64,000 bases of DNA from Dicyema japonicum. Its lineage: Eukaryota > Dicyemida > Rhombozoa > Dicyemidae. The translations under genes were made by a program, and so were the position numbers. The notes under the pieces are model-generated. The model was not told where the DNA came from. It made no database searches and saw only the letters and a program-made list of their open reading frames with translations. The stretch is from assembly GCA_011109175.1 (NCBI GenBank), contig RDEW01000004.1:1275581-1339580 (forward strand), read 5' to 3'. Positions 33,951-45,708 of this stretch are shown here, piece after piece (position 1 is the stretch's first letter; the number at the start of each line of letters is the position of its first letter).

Positions 33951-34351
33951 TTGTTTGTAGAAAAATTTGAGGTCTCTATACTTTCTTGACATTCAGTCTG
34001 ATGTTATTTTTTACTAAAATGTTGATCGATGTAGTATTTGTAGATGATTTTACTATCTTAGAGCATTTTTGGCAAAATAAATCTCCTTTATGTGTTTTTG
34101 TAAATAATTATAATTTTTTCTAAATTTTATTTGAAATTCGTTCCTCATTTTTGCCTCTGAGATCTAATGGTTTTAATAATTGAGAAAATAATACAAACCT
34201 TAAAAGTACGAAAATATTTTCGTAGCCACATTAGGAACCTCACTTAGTCAGCATCACTCATTAAAGGAAGTGCTTCATTCTAAGGAAGCAATGCCGTAAA
34301 TATCAATATTTTGAATATAAATTTAATTTACGCAATTCCAAGAAATTCTCG

Positions 34352-34597
34352 ATGAATCGCAGATTCAGATTTTCTGAAAACCCAATCGTCGAAGATCAAT
34401 TGCTCGCTTTATGGCAGTCATCATTAATTTTGGAGGAACGCATTAATACAATTTCTCAGAACCTCAATATCTTCAGAACACCCCCAAGAACACAATTACT
34501 GCCGATTAAGAGAATGCCCACTAGAAATAATTTAATTGACTTGAAAATGAGAGTGAAGAAACTCAATTCGGTGAAACGACGACTTAGATTTCACTAA
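34352..34597 (+). CDS. Hypothetical basic 81-aa ORF
   Basis: Open frame from ATG to TAA without introns, rich in Arg, Lys and Leu (MNRRFRFSENP at the start, KKLNSVKRRLRFH at the end). No family recognised, no neighbours to explain it. 33951-34351 and 34598-34828 are AT-rich with nothing recognised. Could be chance. Confidence 0.25.
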   Translation: MNRRFRFSENPIVEDQLLALWQSSLILEERINTISQNLNIFRTPPRTQLLPIKRMPTRNNLIDLKMRVKKLNSVKRRLRFH

Positions 34598-34828
34598 CGA
34601 TTTCATTTTTAATAAATCTTATTAAATTGTCAATCTCTCGCATTTATACAAGGGTGTTGTAAGTAGTGCTCATTCAGTATTTAGCCATTCTGGCAGTCAA
34701 AGTCCATGGTTGACTTTAACAAAGAACTGAAGCTTGGGGGTAGCAAGTGAGTAGTTCATATTTCAAAATAATCACGAAGAATCGATTAATTACATAGATA
34801 TAATCAACAATATAAATGTTACTTAATA

Positions 34829-35036
34829 TAAGTTGTATTATGTAATTATTTTTTATATATTAAACAATTTATTAAAAAAATAGACAACTTTCGAAATCAT
34901 TGACCCAAGCGATCTTAGAAAAAAACCGTCTTATAAGTTGTATTATGTAATTATTTTTTATATATTAAACAATTTATTACAAAAATAGACAACTTTCGAA
35001 ATCATTGACCCAAGCGATCTTAGAAAAAAACCGTCT
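34829..35036 (+). repeat. Tandem duplication, two 104-bp units
   Basis: 34829-34932 and 34933-35036 differ by about one base. The unit is AT-rich and ends in CGATCTTAGAAAAAAACCGT. No coding role is visible. Confidence 0.8.
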
Positions 35037-35039
35037 TAG

Positions 35040-35340
35040 GACAACAAAGAATTTTGTGGAGAGGATGTCGTATTTTTTATTTTGACATTCTCGAAAGTCC
35101 GAGCAGCCTCCCCAGCTTTCAATTCGGAACCAGCAAGTCTCGACTGGGAATGGGTGTTGGTACATGCCTTTACATTGCCCTCTATTCATGGACCCACAAA
35201 AGGAATAGATATATTTCGGGAATTTGGGGAATGTCTTAAACAGCAAAACTGGATCCCTTGAAAATGGTTTCGATTGCAACTGACGGATACTCTTCAATGA
35301 TTGGATATAAAAATGGTCTTCAAGGACTCGTCATTAAATT
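35040..35340 (-). mobile_element. LINE-C family fragment
   Basis: A minus frame carries SRLAGSELKAGEAARTFENV, the region between the RPDG-like motif and the conserved tail of this LINE type. The DNA also matches 33660-33730 and 42370-42440. No clear gene lies between 35341 and 35879. Confidence 0.6.
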
Positions 35341-35879
35341 AAAATTTCAATTTTAAATTTCCCAAATTTGGTTACGAATGCGTATAACAATGCGTTTGTA
35401 TTTGGATCAACGTATGTTTGTGAAGCTTTGTTCAGCGGATCAAATTTCTCAACCAATTAATTGATAAACATTATATGCAAATCTAACGTACGTCGTCACC
35501 AAAACTGAGTCCCTGTTTTGAAAGAATAGTTGAAGGAAAGTTGATTTAACTCTCACATTAATTTTAGTTAATAAAGTTTAATTTTCTTAACAAAATTTTT
35601 GCGGCCCGCGAACCAATTAATGTTGATTTTACTCGCAGACCAAAAAAGTTGAAATCCATTGATGTAGACCTACATAACGGATGCGGAGCCTCAGTGCACG
35701 CAACGGGGTGTTTCCAAATAATCCGTGTCTTGATTAAAGCTGGACATCACTAATTCTTTCAATTCGTTAAGAAGAGATCGCATCATTAAAGTGTGCAGTA
35801 AGAAAGCATCTGAGCTCATTCCCTTTGTCAATCTTTCATACGGATCAAATTCCTCTCTGGTTTTTGGGAATGAGATCAT

Positions 35880-36480
35880 CAAATGGCAGTCCGGAGTACA
35901 GCAAGAAACCCGTTAGGGCCACTCCTCTTTGCGTTGAAGATCGATCAAGTCGTTTGTTCCGTCGATACTAAATTCAACCTCTTGTATCTTGATGACGGAC
36001 AATCGGAGGGACATGGAGAAATGTTTATAACAGTCTATAGCACATGGTACCTCCCTTACAAGATCTCGGCCTTTGAGGTCGACAGTGCAAAATTACGGAA
36101 GTACCTTTAGTCCAAAACGGAAGATCATTCCCTCTTTACGAAAAGAGTTGCTATTCTGGACTCGCACACATCTTTTTTGATCATGAGGAGAAGCTTATGT
36201 TTGAAAAAATTTCAATACACTCTTCGGAGTTACCCGTGCTTCGGAAATCGAGATTTTTTACTGAGCCTGGATCAGACGTTGAGGCAAACAGTCGTGTCAC
36301 TGAATTTTCATTGTGACAAACTGGGTTGGACACAATGCAAACTTCTTTCAAGTCTCGGAGGAGTTAGCCTAAGATCTGCTTTAGAAATCGCCCATCCAGA
36401 ATACCTATCGTTGCTTTCAAGCTGCAGTCATTTCGTCCGGGAAATCCTATGTCGGCAGCGGGCTTCCCAGCTCAACTTGT
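35880..36480 (+). mobile_element. LINE-C type reverse transcriptase fragment
   Basis: The frame 35883-36110 has PLGPLLFALKIDQVV and the catalytic box LLYLDDG. The frame 36177-36494 has FGNRDFLLSLDQTLR and WTQCKLLSSLGGVSLRSALE, typical of the region after the RT palm in this LINE group. Frameshifts separate them. Confidence 0.75.
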
Positions 36481-36486
36481 CAAATA

Positions 36487-37160
36487 TCAACTGAGTGTCG
36501 TCTACCTGGATATATTGAAGGCCTTCGATAGTGTTGGCATGACGCACTGTTTTGTCAGCTAGTCACAGCTGAAATCCCGAAACTTTTACTCGATTTGTTA
36601 AGGAATCTTCTGACAGAGAGAAGATCATTTGTGAGATAAGGAGGATTTACTTCTGAAGATATTGTTATGAAGAGGGGAGTGCAACAAAATCAGTATTGAG
36701 TCCTCTTCTCTTTAATATATTTATGAGAGATTTTCCTGCTCCCATGAATGCTAGTACTAACGTGATTATTTATGCGGACAACGTACTGATATTAGACATC
36801 TCTAATAGTCCGTCGGTCTCGGAAGGAAGATTACGTGGATTTTTGTAGAATTTCTCTGGTGGTGTAAATCCCGAGACTTAAGCCTCTCAATTGAAAAGTC
36901 AAAAGCTATGAGAATTTCACACTATAGAAAGTTTTTTAACAGGAGTACACACTGAGTGGTATCACCAATGTTGATCATTTGGGTTATTTTGGTGTCGGTT
37001 TTGGATGTAAAGGAGATTATGTTGAAGGTGCTAAAACGAAGAAGAAAAAGATTTACCATGCTCGATTTGAAAAAGGAGACGTTTATCTTCATTCAGAAGA
37101 TACTGTGAAGCTAGAGGAGGTAAACTGCGAAAGAATTCTGGTCTCACGGCAGGATTTTTA
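36487..37160 (+). mobile_element. Second LINE RT fragment, Jockey-like
   Basis: Motif A SVVYLDILKAFDSVG at about 36487, LSPLLFNIFMRDFPAP and IIYADNVLILD at about 36700-36800, then a C-terminal frame 36979-37161. YADN replaces YADD and many stops are present. It begins within the previous LINE-C fragment, indicating nested insertion. Confidence 0.7.
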
Positions 37161-37644
37161 ATAACGTTATCCACCAAACTAAATAAACACGTGATCCCGA
37201 TATGTTCTAGCAGAGACTTCAATTTGGCCCGATGCTCTCTTCCTCACCCCATACAAGCACAATGACAGGATCTTTGTAGTCACGATGGCAGGTTCCACAG
37301 TTCATGCGAATCATGAATTAAAGTGGCATTGGAGACTGGGTCTCATCAAAAATCCATCGTTCTGTAAATTTGGAAGCTCTTTTTTGGCAATTCTCGATTT
37401 TCAAAAAATGAAAGTAATTGCTCTTAAATTCCTCTTGAATGCAGAAAACCGAATTTTTGTCTGTTTTACAGGTTCAAACTGCGTAAATTATTCGTCCAAA
37501 ACATTAAGTGCTAACTAACTTAACGTTGTTTTGAAATCAATCCTGAAATTAAATGAAAAATTAAAAAACCACGGTAAAATAGCGTAATCCCGACACGTTG
37601 CAGTAGTTAAACATCGACCAGAGAAAGAATTGTCTTAAATCAAC
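37161..37644. other. Spacer 3' of the bHLH gene
   Basis: Contains a plus-strand 77-codon frame (37285-37518) with no recognisable domain. Otherwise AT-rich. Confidence 0.4.
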
Positions 37645-38107
37645 TTATCTCAGGAGACACAATTCCCTGGCCGGCATCCAAAAGTTCTTTTCTTTTTGAC
37701 TCCAGCAGTTCCCACGTGGGAACTGGATGAAACCTATATAAGGGGAATATTTAAAATTTTGTTTATTGATGAGGTCAAAAAGAAAATGAATGTAAAATAT
37801 TGACATATTAAGCGTCTTTATTTGAGATAATTTTTCATCTTTGAATTTCGGAATTGAATTATTCAGTTCTCCAAAAGCGACTTTTAGTGCCTTCATTCGC
37901 TTTCTTTCACGTGCATTTGCCTCTCTTCGTTGTCTCTCATTCTTCACTCGAGTGACCCTAGGAACTTTTAAACATCAAAATTTCGTTACTTGGAAATTTA
38001 TTGGAATTTTCAACATTTTCGTTTTTCTTTTGGAAAACAACAATGTTGTGGACATTTGAGTTATTTTTCTGAATTTCTGAGTTTTTGTAATTCTGTGATG
38101 CTTCCAT
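37645..38107 (-). CDS. bHLH transcription factor, group A type
   Basis: Two exons with one 25-nt intron (37965-37989) give 145 aa. The ATG at 38107 starts an Asn-rich N-terminus (MEASQNYKNS), followed by the basic region and helix 1 (RREANARERKRMKALKVAFG), a short loop (NNSIPKFKDEK) and helix 2 (LSQIKTLNMSIFYIHFLFDL). The Glu and Arg of NARER that read the E-box CANNTG are present. Such factors dimerise and control cell-fate genes in the nucleus. Atonal, Twist or Ptf1-like subfamilies are all possible; I cannot choose. After helix 2 the C-terminus (from NKQNFKYSP) has no similarity I know, and a missed 3' intron is possible. Confidence 0.85.
37706..37725. promoter_or_regulatory. 20-bp perfect palindrome centred on CACGTG
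   Basis: CAGTTCCCACGTGGGAACTG equals its own reverse complement. The core CACGTG is a canonical E-box. It lies in the 3' coding part of the bHLH gene. A binding role is only inferred. Confidence 0.35.
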
Positions 38108-38519
38108 TAGTAATTCGACAAATTTCCAATTATATTTACCCTTTAAAGTAATCTAATTTAAATTAATTGATTGGTTTCCCCGCGAGTTTGTTTTCCTTTA
38201 ATCCTCTATATTTTTGTTAGCTTTGAAAAATAATCTTCAACTCAATTTTATTATCTTCACAGTTAATTTTAATTAATTCAATCAAATTTAAAAGTGAAAT
38301 TGTTTTTCGGCGTGATCTTGAAGATCAAAGGAATTCTGCCGGTTCTGTCGAGAACCAGGTAATCCAGAAAAAGTCGAAACTATAAAATAGTTAACCTCCA
38401 CCATGAAGTAACGTTCGTCCCCCTGCTGTGGTAACTTCCGGAGCTTTCGAACATTTCCCCACGTTTTGTCTTGGTTCGGCCTGGTAATTTCCAAGGACAC
38501 CGATGGCTGTTTGGGCGTA

Positions 38520-38605
38520 TCTCCCTAGCAATCCTTAGAGGAAATAGCGACGCAGTCAGGGGTATCTTCTAGCAATCCTTAGAGGAAATAGCCCACATCG
38601 ACTTT
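38520..38605 (-). repeat. SINE-B copy, with internal 41-bp duplication
   Basis: The reverse complement reads CTGACTGCGTCGCTATTTCC, the SINE-B head. CTAGCAATCCTTAGAGGAAA occurs twice within the segment. The stretch 38108-38519, upstream of the bHLH start, shows only a short unrecognised minus frame. Confidence 0.5.
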
Positions 38606-38649
38606 CTGCGTAGATTTAAGCACAGAAACTTTCGGGAAGCGTTGAGGTC

Positions 38650-39110
38650 TTTTGATGAGACAAATAAAAATGGCAAGGATGATAATGGGAATCGGAATAA
38701 CTCGTTGGGTTAATATTACCTTCTTTCTCAATATTTTCCGAGTTTGTTATTATAATGCACATTTATATCCTTCCCGTCGCTTGTACCACCCCCGGATGAT
38801 CCGGTCTGTTAGACCCCTCCACGTTCTTCTTGAGATTGCGTTTTTTCGGAGGCTGTCTAGATCATCTGCGTCTTTTAATGACATTTTAACATGTTTTAGA
38901 TCCATGTTCATTATTGACGGCAAAGTTTTTCGTGGCTTCACTGAAATGCCCTGAGCAGAGGAAATATGATTCTATAATATCGTAAGCAGGAAGGCATGAT
39001 TCATCTGTAATATGTGCCCTAATAATCCCCATCGGGTCTTTGTAATAATTGTATCCGGATTTTGAAATCATATGATCAGTGTATATTCTGAACATGGTGG
39101 ACTTGAAACT
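38650..39110 (-). mobile_element. LINE-R family 3' end
   Basis: The minus frame 38750-38941 reads KTLPSIMNMDLKHVKMSLKD and TWRGLTDRIIRGW, matching the C-terminus of the element at 39.7-40.9 kb (TLPVALNKDLNGIGRELKSA) and the fragment at 43.9 kb. Upstream broken frames follow. 39111-39680 holds a partial SINE-B at about 39484 and nothing else recognised. Confidence 0.65.
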
Positions 39111-39689
39111 AAAAACCCTGAGGAACTAGATTTTCTTAAAGAACCTTAATGGATTGTAACATGTAAGAAAATTCTATTTTTACTGTCCATTAATGGTGAT
39201 TGGAATATTAACGCTGTCATCCGTAGAGGGAACATTTAATTGGCCATTGTCGCTGTTGGATCGCGTCTACTTTCAATGAAGTTCTCACATTTCGGAACAT
39301 TTTGAAAATTTGATACCCTGATCTGGCATTGGTGTTTCTTAAGAAGTCCTTTTAATAATAATCACTAAGATGAATGAAGACGAAAGGAAACCAATCCTAT
39401 CATTGAATATAAAACCATAGTACCCTAAGACTATTAAATTGTGACGATTAGTGAATGGCGCCTAAAAGGACCATAAAACAATTGCCCTGACTACGTGGTT
39501 GTTCTCTCTCAGGATTCGGTTACTTTTATTCTCTTGAAGGTCTCAGCCTTTAGTAAGATAATTTTATTACTTGGGATAATTCATTAAAGAAAAAATAGCT
39601 ATTAGACGTCCTCAGTTCTCATTATTATTAAAAGCACTTTCACATAACCAAAGAACGTTATATTAACTAAGGTCCCGTTTGTGTCACAC

Positions 39690-40910
39690 GATTCGAGATT
39701 TGCTTCACTAGGCGTCTCCACCACCCTCTGCTTTACGCATCTGTCTGTATATCTTCTAGGTCTTCTGCAGATTTAAGTTCTCTTCCAATTCCATTAAGAT
39801 CCTTGTTCAGAGCCACGGGTAGAGTGACTCTGGGTCTTCCTCTGAACGATGGTTTGTTCTCATTGTTAAAGTAATTGTCCATTATTATATTTGCAGGGGC
39901 GTTTATGTCCATTCTAAGCACGTGCCCAAACAGTCTCCATCTTGATTCAATAATGTCGATGCTTATTGGCCTCGATTGTGCCACAGAGTATAATTTCTTA
40001 TTTGAAATCTTCTTGGGCGCCCAAGCAGTCTCCATCTTGATTCAATAATATCGATGTTTATTGGCTTATATTGTGCCACAGAGTATAATTTCTTATTTGA
40101 AATTTTCTTTGGCCAACCTAGGTCCATTAAATTGTGTAATTGTTTTCAATAAAATATATCCATTTTCTTTTGATTTAGCTCTGTGACTCTCCATGTACTC
40201 GAGTTGTACATAAGCACCGGCTTTATATATGCGTTGTATAGTCTTATTCTTAGATTTGTTTTTATTAGTTTTCGTCGACTCCATATCTTCTGCATTTTCT
40301 TATACATGGCAGTGGCTAGAACTCTTCTATACATCATGTCCTCACTATCACCAAGTAAGGATCCCAATTTCCTTATTTCCTCCAATTTTCATCAATATAT
40401 TTTAATTCCCTTGTGATTCTTATGTGTTCAGTCTTTTCCTAATTAACTCGCAGAGACCAATTCTTCAATTCTCTAGGGATATCTCTAAAGCAAGTCCAAG
40501 TTCCAGATCATTTCTGACACAAAATCTATGTCATCTGCATGAATAATTTCCATCGGCATGCGTCTTTCACATTTTGTTCTAAGAGCTCTCAATGCCGCTT
40601 CCAGGTGTACGACGAATAGAACAGGGGATAGAGAGTCTCCCAGGGGTATTCCAACTGTTGACCCGAAAGGCTTCGATGTTGTGTTCCCAACTCGTACAGT
40701 TAATTCAGTGTTAGATAATAGGAAACGGACAAGTCTTGTGTTATCCTCATAAAGAAAACTCCAACGTCCAACAATGTTTTTCTGTTGACAGTGTCAAACG
40801 CACTGGACATGTCCACTCCCAAAATCTTAAGATCACTCCTGTATCGTAGACACATGGTAGTTCTCATAATTCTTGTATTTTTCAATAAAGTCACGTTATA
40901 AATCAAAAAG
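39690..40910 (-). mobile_element. LINE-R family element, RT and C-terminus
   Basis: Minus-strand order: VDMSSAFDTVNRKTLLD (motif A, about 40830), GIPLGDSLSPVLFVVH, IIHADDIDFVSE (motif C, about 40540), a thumb segment (YNAYIKPVLMYNSSTWRV, about 40200), and WRLFGHVLRM with FRGRPRVTLPVALNKDL at the C-terminus. It resembles the 58.7-60.6 kb element (IYADDIDFVSRD). Frameshifts and a 95-bp tandem repeat (39931-40115) show decay. Confidence 0.8.
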
Positions 40911-41552
40911 TAGGTCGAATATTTGTTGAGGAAGGACCATTAAATACTAAATGATTACTCGGATATAGAAATTAAGTAACACGCTCCAGCTGTCGAGAAA
41001 CATTGGATATTACCACTGACGATGGTCATTCCCAGAAACTGCAAAAACCATCTCCGTTCATAGGGGTCTCTGAGTCATCCTTGATTTTGTTGAAAACTCC
41101 TTTACCCATTTTTCCAATCGCTCCAGAGGGTTCGAAGAAGATTGGAACAAATCGGAAAAGATCTACAAGGGTTGAGTACTTCTTAAGTTTTCCCATCAGC
41201 AAAGTCGTCATTTAGTAAGACAGAGTCAACGGAAAATATGAAATATTTAAATAAGGCACTTAGCACTGCACATAAAGGTCCTCTTATCTGACAAGAATTC
41301 TACGGAGGCTCAATAAAAAGGATAATTGGTTGCTGTAAGTTCTAAAGTTAGTTGCTGAGCGAATACAGGCTTTTAGGAAATTACGATGCTTTTTGGTTCG
41401 ACGAGTGACGTTGTTATTAGCGACACCTCACTGCAAAACCGGATTGTTTACAGGGACTTACGCGATCAAAAGAAAAAACGTATAGAATGTTTTTCCAACT
41501 CCCAACGATGAGTTATCATAATTGTTCCTTTGATAAAAATTAATTCGAGTTA
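40911..41552. other. No gene seen
   Basis: Overlapping short frames on both strands at about 41003-41215 carry no recognised motif. The rest is non-coding in appearance. Confidence 0.4.
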
Positions 41553-41660
41553 TTCACGTGGCTATTCCCTTTCAGGATTGCGAGCGAGGTTCGCTCAAAT
41601 AGCCAACAGCGCTCACGGAGATCCCAGATGTGTTTCGAAATCCGAATCCCTAGTCGACCC
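41553..41660 (+). repeat. SINE-B copy
   Basis: CACGTGGCTATTCCCTTTCA, GGATTGCGAGCGAGGTTCGC and TCAAATAGCCAACAGCGCTC in the same order as at 24.0 kb. This and the 24.0 kb copy are the best preserved. Confidence 0.6.
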
Positions 41661-42164
41661 AGGAATTCTAACGTCGAGGGTGCAATGGAGCCAGGCTGTT
41701 ATTTACTCTAAAATAAACTGTGTCTTGTCCATGTGTTCCAAATACTATGGAATTTTCACATTAATTCATTATTATCTAAGAATTTTAACCACTTTGGAAA
41801 TTTTAGGTGATTCTAAGAATTATTTAAATATTGAATCTGTCCTCCTACACTCCCTGTAGTTTTAAATAAGAACCTTTATTTTACAAAAACTTGTGGGGAC
41901 GACCTAAAGAGCTACGAGCAGATACAACCAACAGGGGATGATGGAGACGCCTAGTGAAGAAAATTTTAAAATGTGTGGCGCAAGCGGGATTTCTTTGTTG
42001 TCGAATATTAGATTGGATTTAGCAACCGGTCGGATCATAATTGAGCAGTCACGTGGGTCACTCTCGAAAATATCTTTATCACTTAAGAAAAAATATGTCT
42101 TCTTATCTCCAGATCCTCTAACAATTAATGTTACAAGGGTGGTTGGATCCCGAGGCATTCTGCC
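41661..42164. other. Spacer with unassigned overlapping frames
   Basis: Both strands are open at about 41904-42230. The minus frame (MPRDPTTLVTLIVRGSGDKK) looks protein-like, but no family is recognised and the plus frame runs into LINE-C. I leave it uncalled. Confidence 0.3.
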
Positions 42165-42560
42165 ATCAACAGGGCTGAACGCTCTCTTGAGGCGGTTGGA
42201 TTCCCGTCATCTCTGGAACCGGTGGACCTAGATCATGGAGATGGAAAACTTTAGGACGGAGTAACTGTCTTCCCCTTCTCNCATGGAGATGGAAAACTCC
42301 CGGACGGAGTAACTGTCTTCCCCTTCTCTCGGGGGAAATTCTTGATTTTTGATGGGGCCTGCACCGATATTTTTTAAGTCGAGACTTTCAGGCTCCGCAT
42401 TGAAAGCTGAAGAGGCTGCTCGTACTTTCTAGAATTTCAAAATATGACAGCCTCCCAACAAGATTATATGTAGCCAAGAGTCGCCGTTACGAACGGAATC
42501 TTAGGGCCCAAGAACATAATGAATTATTCCCACATTAATTTTTATTAAAAGACCTTTGAC
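42165..42560 (+). mobile_element. LINE-C family, C-terminal fragment
   Basis: Plus frames read GFPSSLEPVDLDHGDGK-like sequence, then RPDGVTVFPFSRGKFLIFDG, the RPDG..D motif region of this LINE type. 42235-42281 and 42283-42335 are near-copies around the N at 42282. Confidence 0.65.
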
Positions 42561-43182
42561 CTTGAAGGTTCACCAGATGCCCTATATTTGGGATTCTTTT
42601 AATAAAAGCTACTCTTATTTCTCCTTTTATGCAGACATGAAAATTATTACGCTTCTTCCGCATCATGTGGTTATGTTCTCCCTGTTCAATACAATATTAT
42701 TTTACTTCTAAAATAAAGTGAGTTCTGCCATCATCAATTGAAAATTATTATATGGTTTATAGATATTTCTACATACGGATGTATAACACTCGACAATGAA
42801 GGTTATATTTATTTATACACCGAGAAAAAAGTTACACCATATAAATTAACTGTATTGTCGACAATTTCTGCAACTTTATATAAATAAAAAATCCAGAATA
42901 GTTTGCAGATTTGAGGCATTAATAAAGTCATTTTTATCATCTCGTCGTTGTTTAACTTTATGCTTTTTATTCACTATATTTTCCTAGTGATTGAAGATGC
43001 TTGAATGGCGCGTGTTCTAATAAACGAGACTGAATAACTTCTTCGTTAGAAAACTCAACACCACGTGGTAATAGATTATTAGATTTTAGATAAAAATAAA
43101 AGATAAATAGTTCTATTTATTTTATTTTTTAACAGGTACCATCAAAAAGAATAGAAATTGCCACGTGTCGACATGTGGTGCT
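42561..43182. other. AT-rich spacer
   Basis: The first 150 bp are decayed LINE-C 3' sequence. The rest shows no coding frame or recognisable repeat. Confidence 0.4.
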
Positions 43183-43520
43183 ACGTAGATAATTGGTTGA
43201 AGTTTTCGGTTTGTTTTGTATGTTCCACCTCTTGCCTTACTGCTAGAGTAGCGTCATGTGATTCACTTGTCTTAGGTGAAAAAGGATAATTTGCTCTCCT
43301 TCACTCCACTGAAGGGGTTTCCACAAGTGCAAGGAATTGACGTCTCTCACCTTTAATGTTGGTCCTGGATGGACTTGTGTGACGTTGAAGGACTCGGTAA
43401 CGTTTTTACCCTTTATGTTGATTCCGGATTGTTTTTGTACAAGTGGAGACTGGATACACTTAATTAGTTGTTTACCTTAACTTATTTTTCGGTGTATCCG
43501 GGGATTTAAACAAAATAAAT
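43183..43520 (+). repeat. SINE-A, near full-length copy
   Basis: Matches 54738-55040 along its length: AATTGGTTGAAGTTT, GCGTCATGTGATTCAC, CTCCACTGAAGGGGTTT, CCCTTTATGTTGATTCCGGA and TCGGTGTATCCGGGG. It ends in ATAAATAAATGA. With the 54.7 kb copy it defines a unit of about 300-330 bp. Downstream to 43820 is AT-rich. Confidence 0.7.
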
Positions 43521-43819
43521 AAATGATTTAAAAAACTAATTAAAAATCGTCAATTGAAAAAAAATAATCACCCCCGGACAAATAAAACTCGCCCCTCGTT
43601 GGGAAACACTGTTCTACCAAGTGCAGTCTAAATGAAGAGATATATAAAAAGGGTTTAGAGTTAAATACAGTATGACCTAAACCTTGAGGAAAGTGAAGCG
43701 ATATAAAATCAGAGGAAAGTCGACTTTTTTGGAATTTATAAGGTTTTTAATATTTTCGAAATTCAAATTTAATGTTATTAACCCCAGACACACCGAGAAG
43801 GAAATAAAGAGTTCCCATG

Positions 43820-44050
43820 TTCATTATTATAAGCACTTTCACGAGAGCCATATTACTTGTGTTCCTCATGTGGAGTAGATGACATAATTTTGGAAACCAA
43901 TCTCTTCCATCCTCTCTTATTGTCAGCCAGCAATTTTAATAAGTCTAGGTAATCTGCGGACCTCAACTCCCTTGTCAGAGCTTTCAAGTCAACAGAATTA
44001 CTATTAGCTTTCAACCAAAGTGGCCTCATGGAAAACATCAAATTTACTAA
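43820..44050 (-). mobile_element. LINE-R family 3' end fragment
   Basis: The minus frame 43853-44041 has LKALTRELRSADYLDLL and NKRGWKRLVSKIM, the C-terminus of the LINE-R family. Only about 200 bp remain. Confidence 0.6.
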
Positions 44051-44390
44051 AATAAAAATTATGTTTATTAATAAAATAATTTATGTTTATCTTTTGTGTG
44101 TTTTGCGTGGGTCAATTACTCATAAAGAAATTCTCCTTCAACTGTACCTAAGTGACTCGACATCTCTCTTTTATCTAACGGCTATCATGTAGTTTCCTTG
44201 ACAGTGGCTATGAAAGAGCGATAAACTACTTTTCCCAGAGTTCCTAGATCAAGTGTGGCGACATCGAACCTAACTTTATATTAAACCCAGTTGTTTACTA
44301 TTTCCAGTCGACGGTCTTTCCGTGAAGTGTATTGATCTACGGAATTTATAAACAACAGTTTTGTTGAAATTACTCTCACTTAGGAAACAA

Positions 44391-45327
44391 ATATGTCACG
44401 AGCGCTGAGAGTGATCCATCAATGTCAAAAATAAAAATAATCTATTGCATCAAAGTTAACAATTTTACATTAGTGCTAACTATTATTTTCAATGATTTTG
44501 ATTTTTTGTCGTTTTGAATGAACCACTCCCATCTTCCTATTCATTTTTTATAATACGAAGACTCCAAATTTACCCTCTCAAGGTTAAAACGACTCCTTAC
44601 TAATAAATAACAGTAAAAAACCTTTTGTATAAGTGTCGAGATTTTCTACAACTTTTAATTCTTTTATATTAAAACTTTCTGGATTATCGTGAACATGATT
44701 CCACAACAATCGAGGAATACTACGATATTCTTTGGAATCGAGCAGAGACAACTCGCTTAGAAATAACATGTAATAAATATTATTTTTCCACACTTCATAT
44801 AGGTATACGGGGAGTATGGAATCAAAACCCGTCAGGGGAAAATTCCGGAATGTGCGTACATACGACCTCATACCTGTTCAGGAGCGAATTCCGGAGCATG
44901 ATATCATAAGACGATAATATTAAATTCCACCTCATTCCTCCTAAAAGTTTAATTAAAATAAATAAAATCTTTTCTATACTTCCGAGCTGCCGAAACATTC
45001 AGGTCTTGTCCCTCCAGCATGCATTTTATAATTTTGTACTCTTCAGTAGTTTTTATGGTAACTTTGTTAGGCATCAGGACAACGTGATGTGGGTTAGTTT
45101 TTTGATTTTATTGTCAAAAATTATGGTATGCCAACAAAAATTGGTGTGAATCTTTTATAAAATACTTTTACACATAATAATTATTACCTAAGATTAATCT
45201 CTATTAGTAAAAATAATGATTTTATATAAAAATGCACAAATTATTCCGAAACTTAAGTATTGATTATTTTTGCAATAAACATGACAGATGGTGACACCTG
45301 TCATCACTCTCAGCGCTCGCGACATAT
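44391..45327. mobile_element. Candidate DNA transposon with 25-bp terminal inverted repeats
   Basis: Left arm 44391-44415 and right arm 45303-45327 are inverted repeats of 25 bp with one mismatch (core CGAGCGCTGAGAGTGAT). If the outermost TA is the target site, a Tc1/mariner-like insertion would be implied. A minus-strand 95-codon frame inside (44584-44871, containing KEYRSIPRLLWNHVHDNP) is unlike transposases I know. It could be a non-autonomous element. Confidence 0.5.
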
Positions 45328-45708
45328 ACCAAACACTCAACGGAAATTTCGTCATTGATCACACAAGTCCATCAAGAACCAATGTACATTCAATAGAGAA
45401 CCTTCAAACAAAAGTCCTAGGAATCGTCCAATATGGAACCCCTAAGGAGTGATCCAACAGGATGGGGCAAGTCAAATGGTCCCTCGTGCCATTACGTTGG
45501 TTTCAAAATATTACGCAGAATAGCTGATTATGCTTGATTACGTTTATTGATCAAAAATCAATTTAGTTGCGATATTGTTAATTTGTTATCAATGTTAGAA
45601 TTTTAATATTCGTAAAAGCCGCCATCCACTTTTCTGGAATATCCACCATTTGTTGATTGAACGTGAGGACAGTCTTATTTGTTAGGGACAAACATACCAA
45701 TTCCCTTT
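45328..45708. other. Spacer 3' of the small membrane-protein gene
   Basis: The segment 45340-45480 looks like eroded LINE sequence. From 45590 a minus frame is open, but it conflicts with the better-supported reading of the gene next to it. Confidence 0.35.

Noticed and set aside
41904-42231. Overlapping open frames on both strands as a gene
   Set aside because: Neither strand gives a recognised motif, and the plus frame merges with LINE-C sequence.
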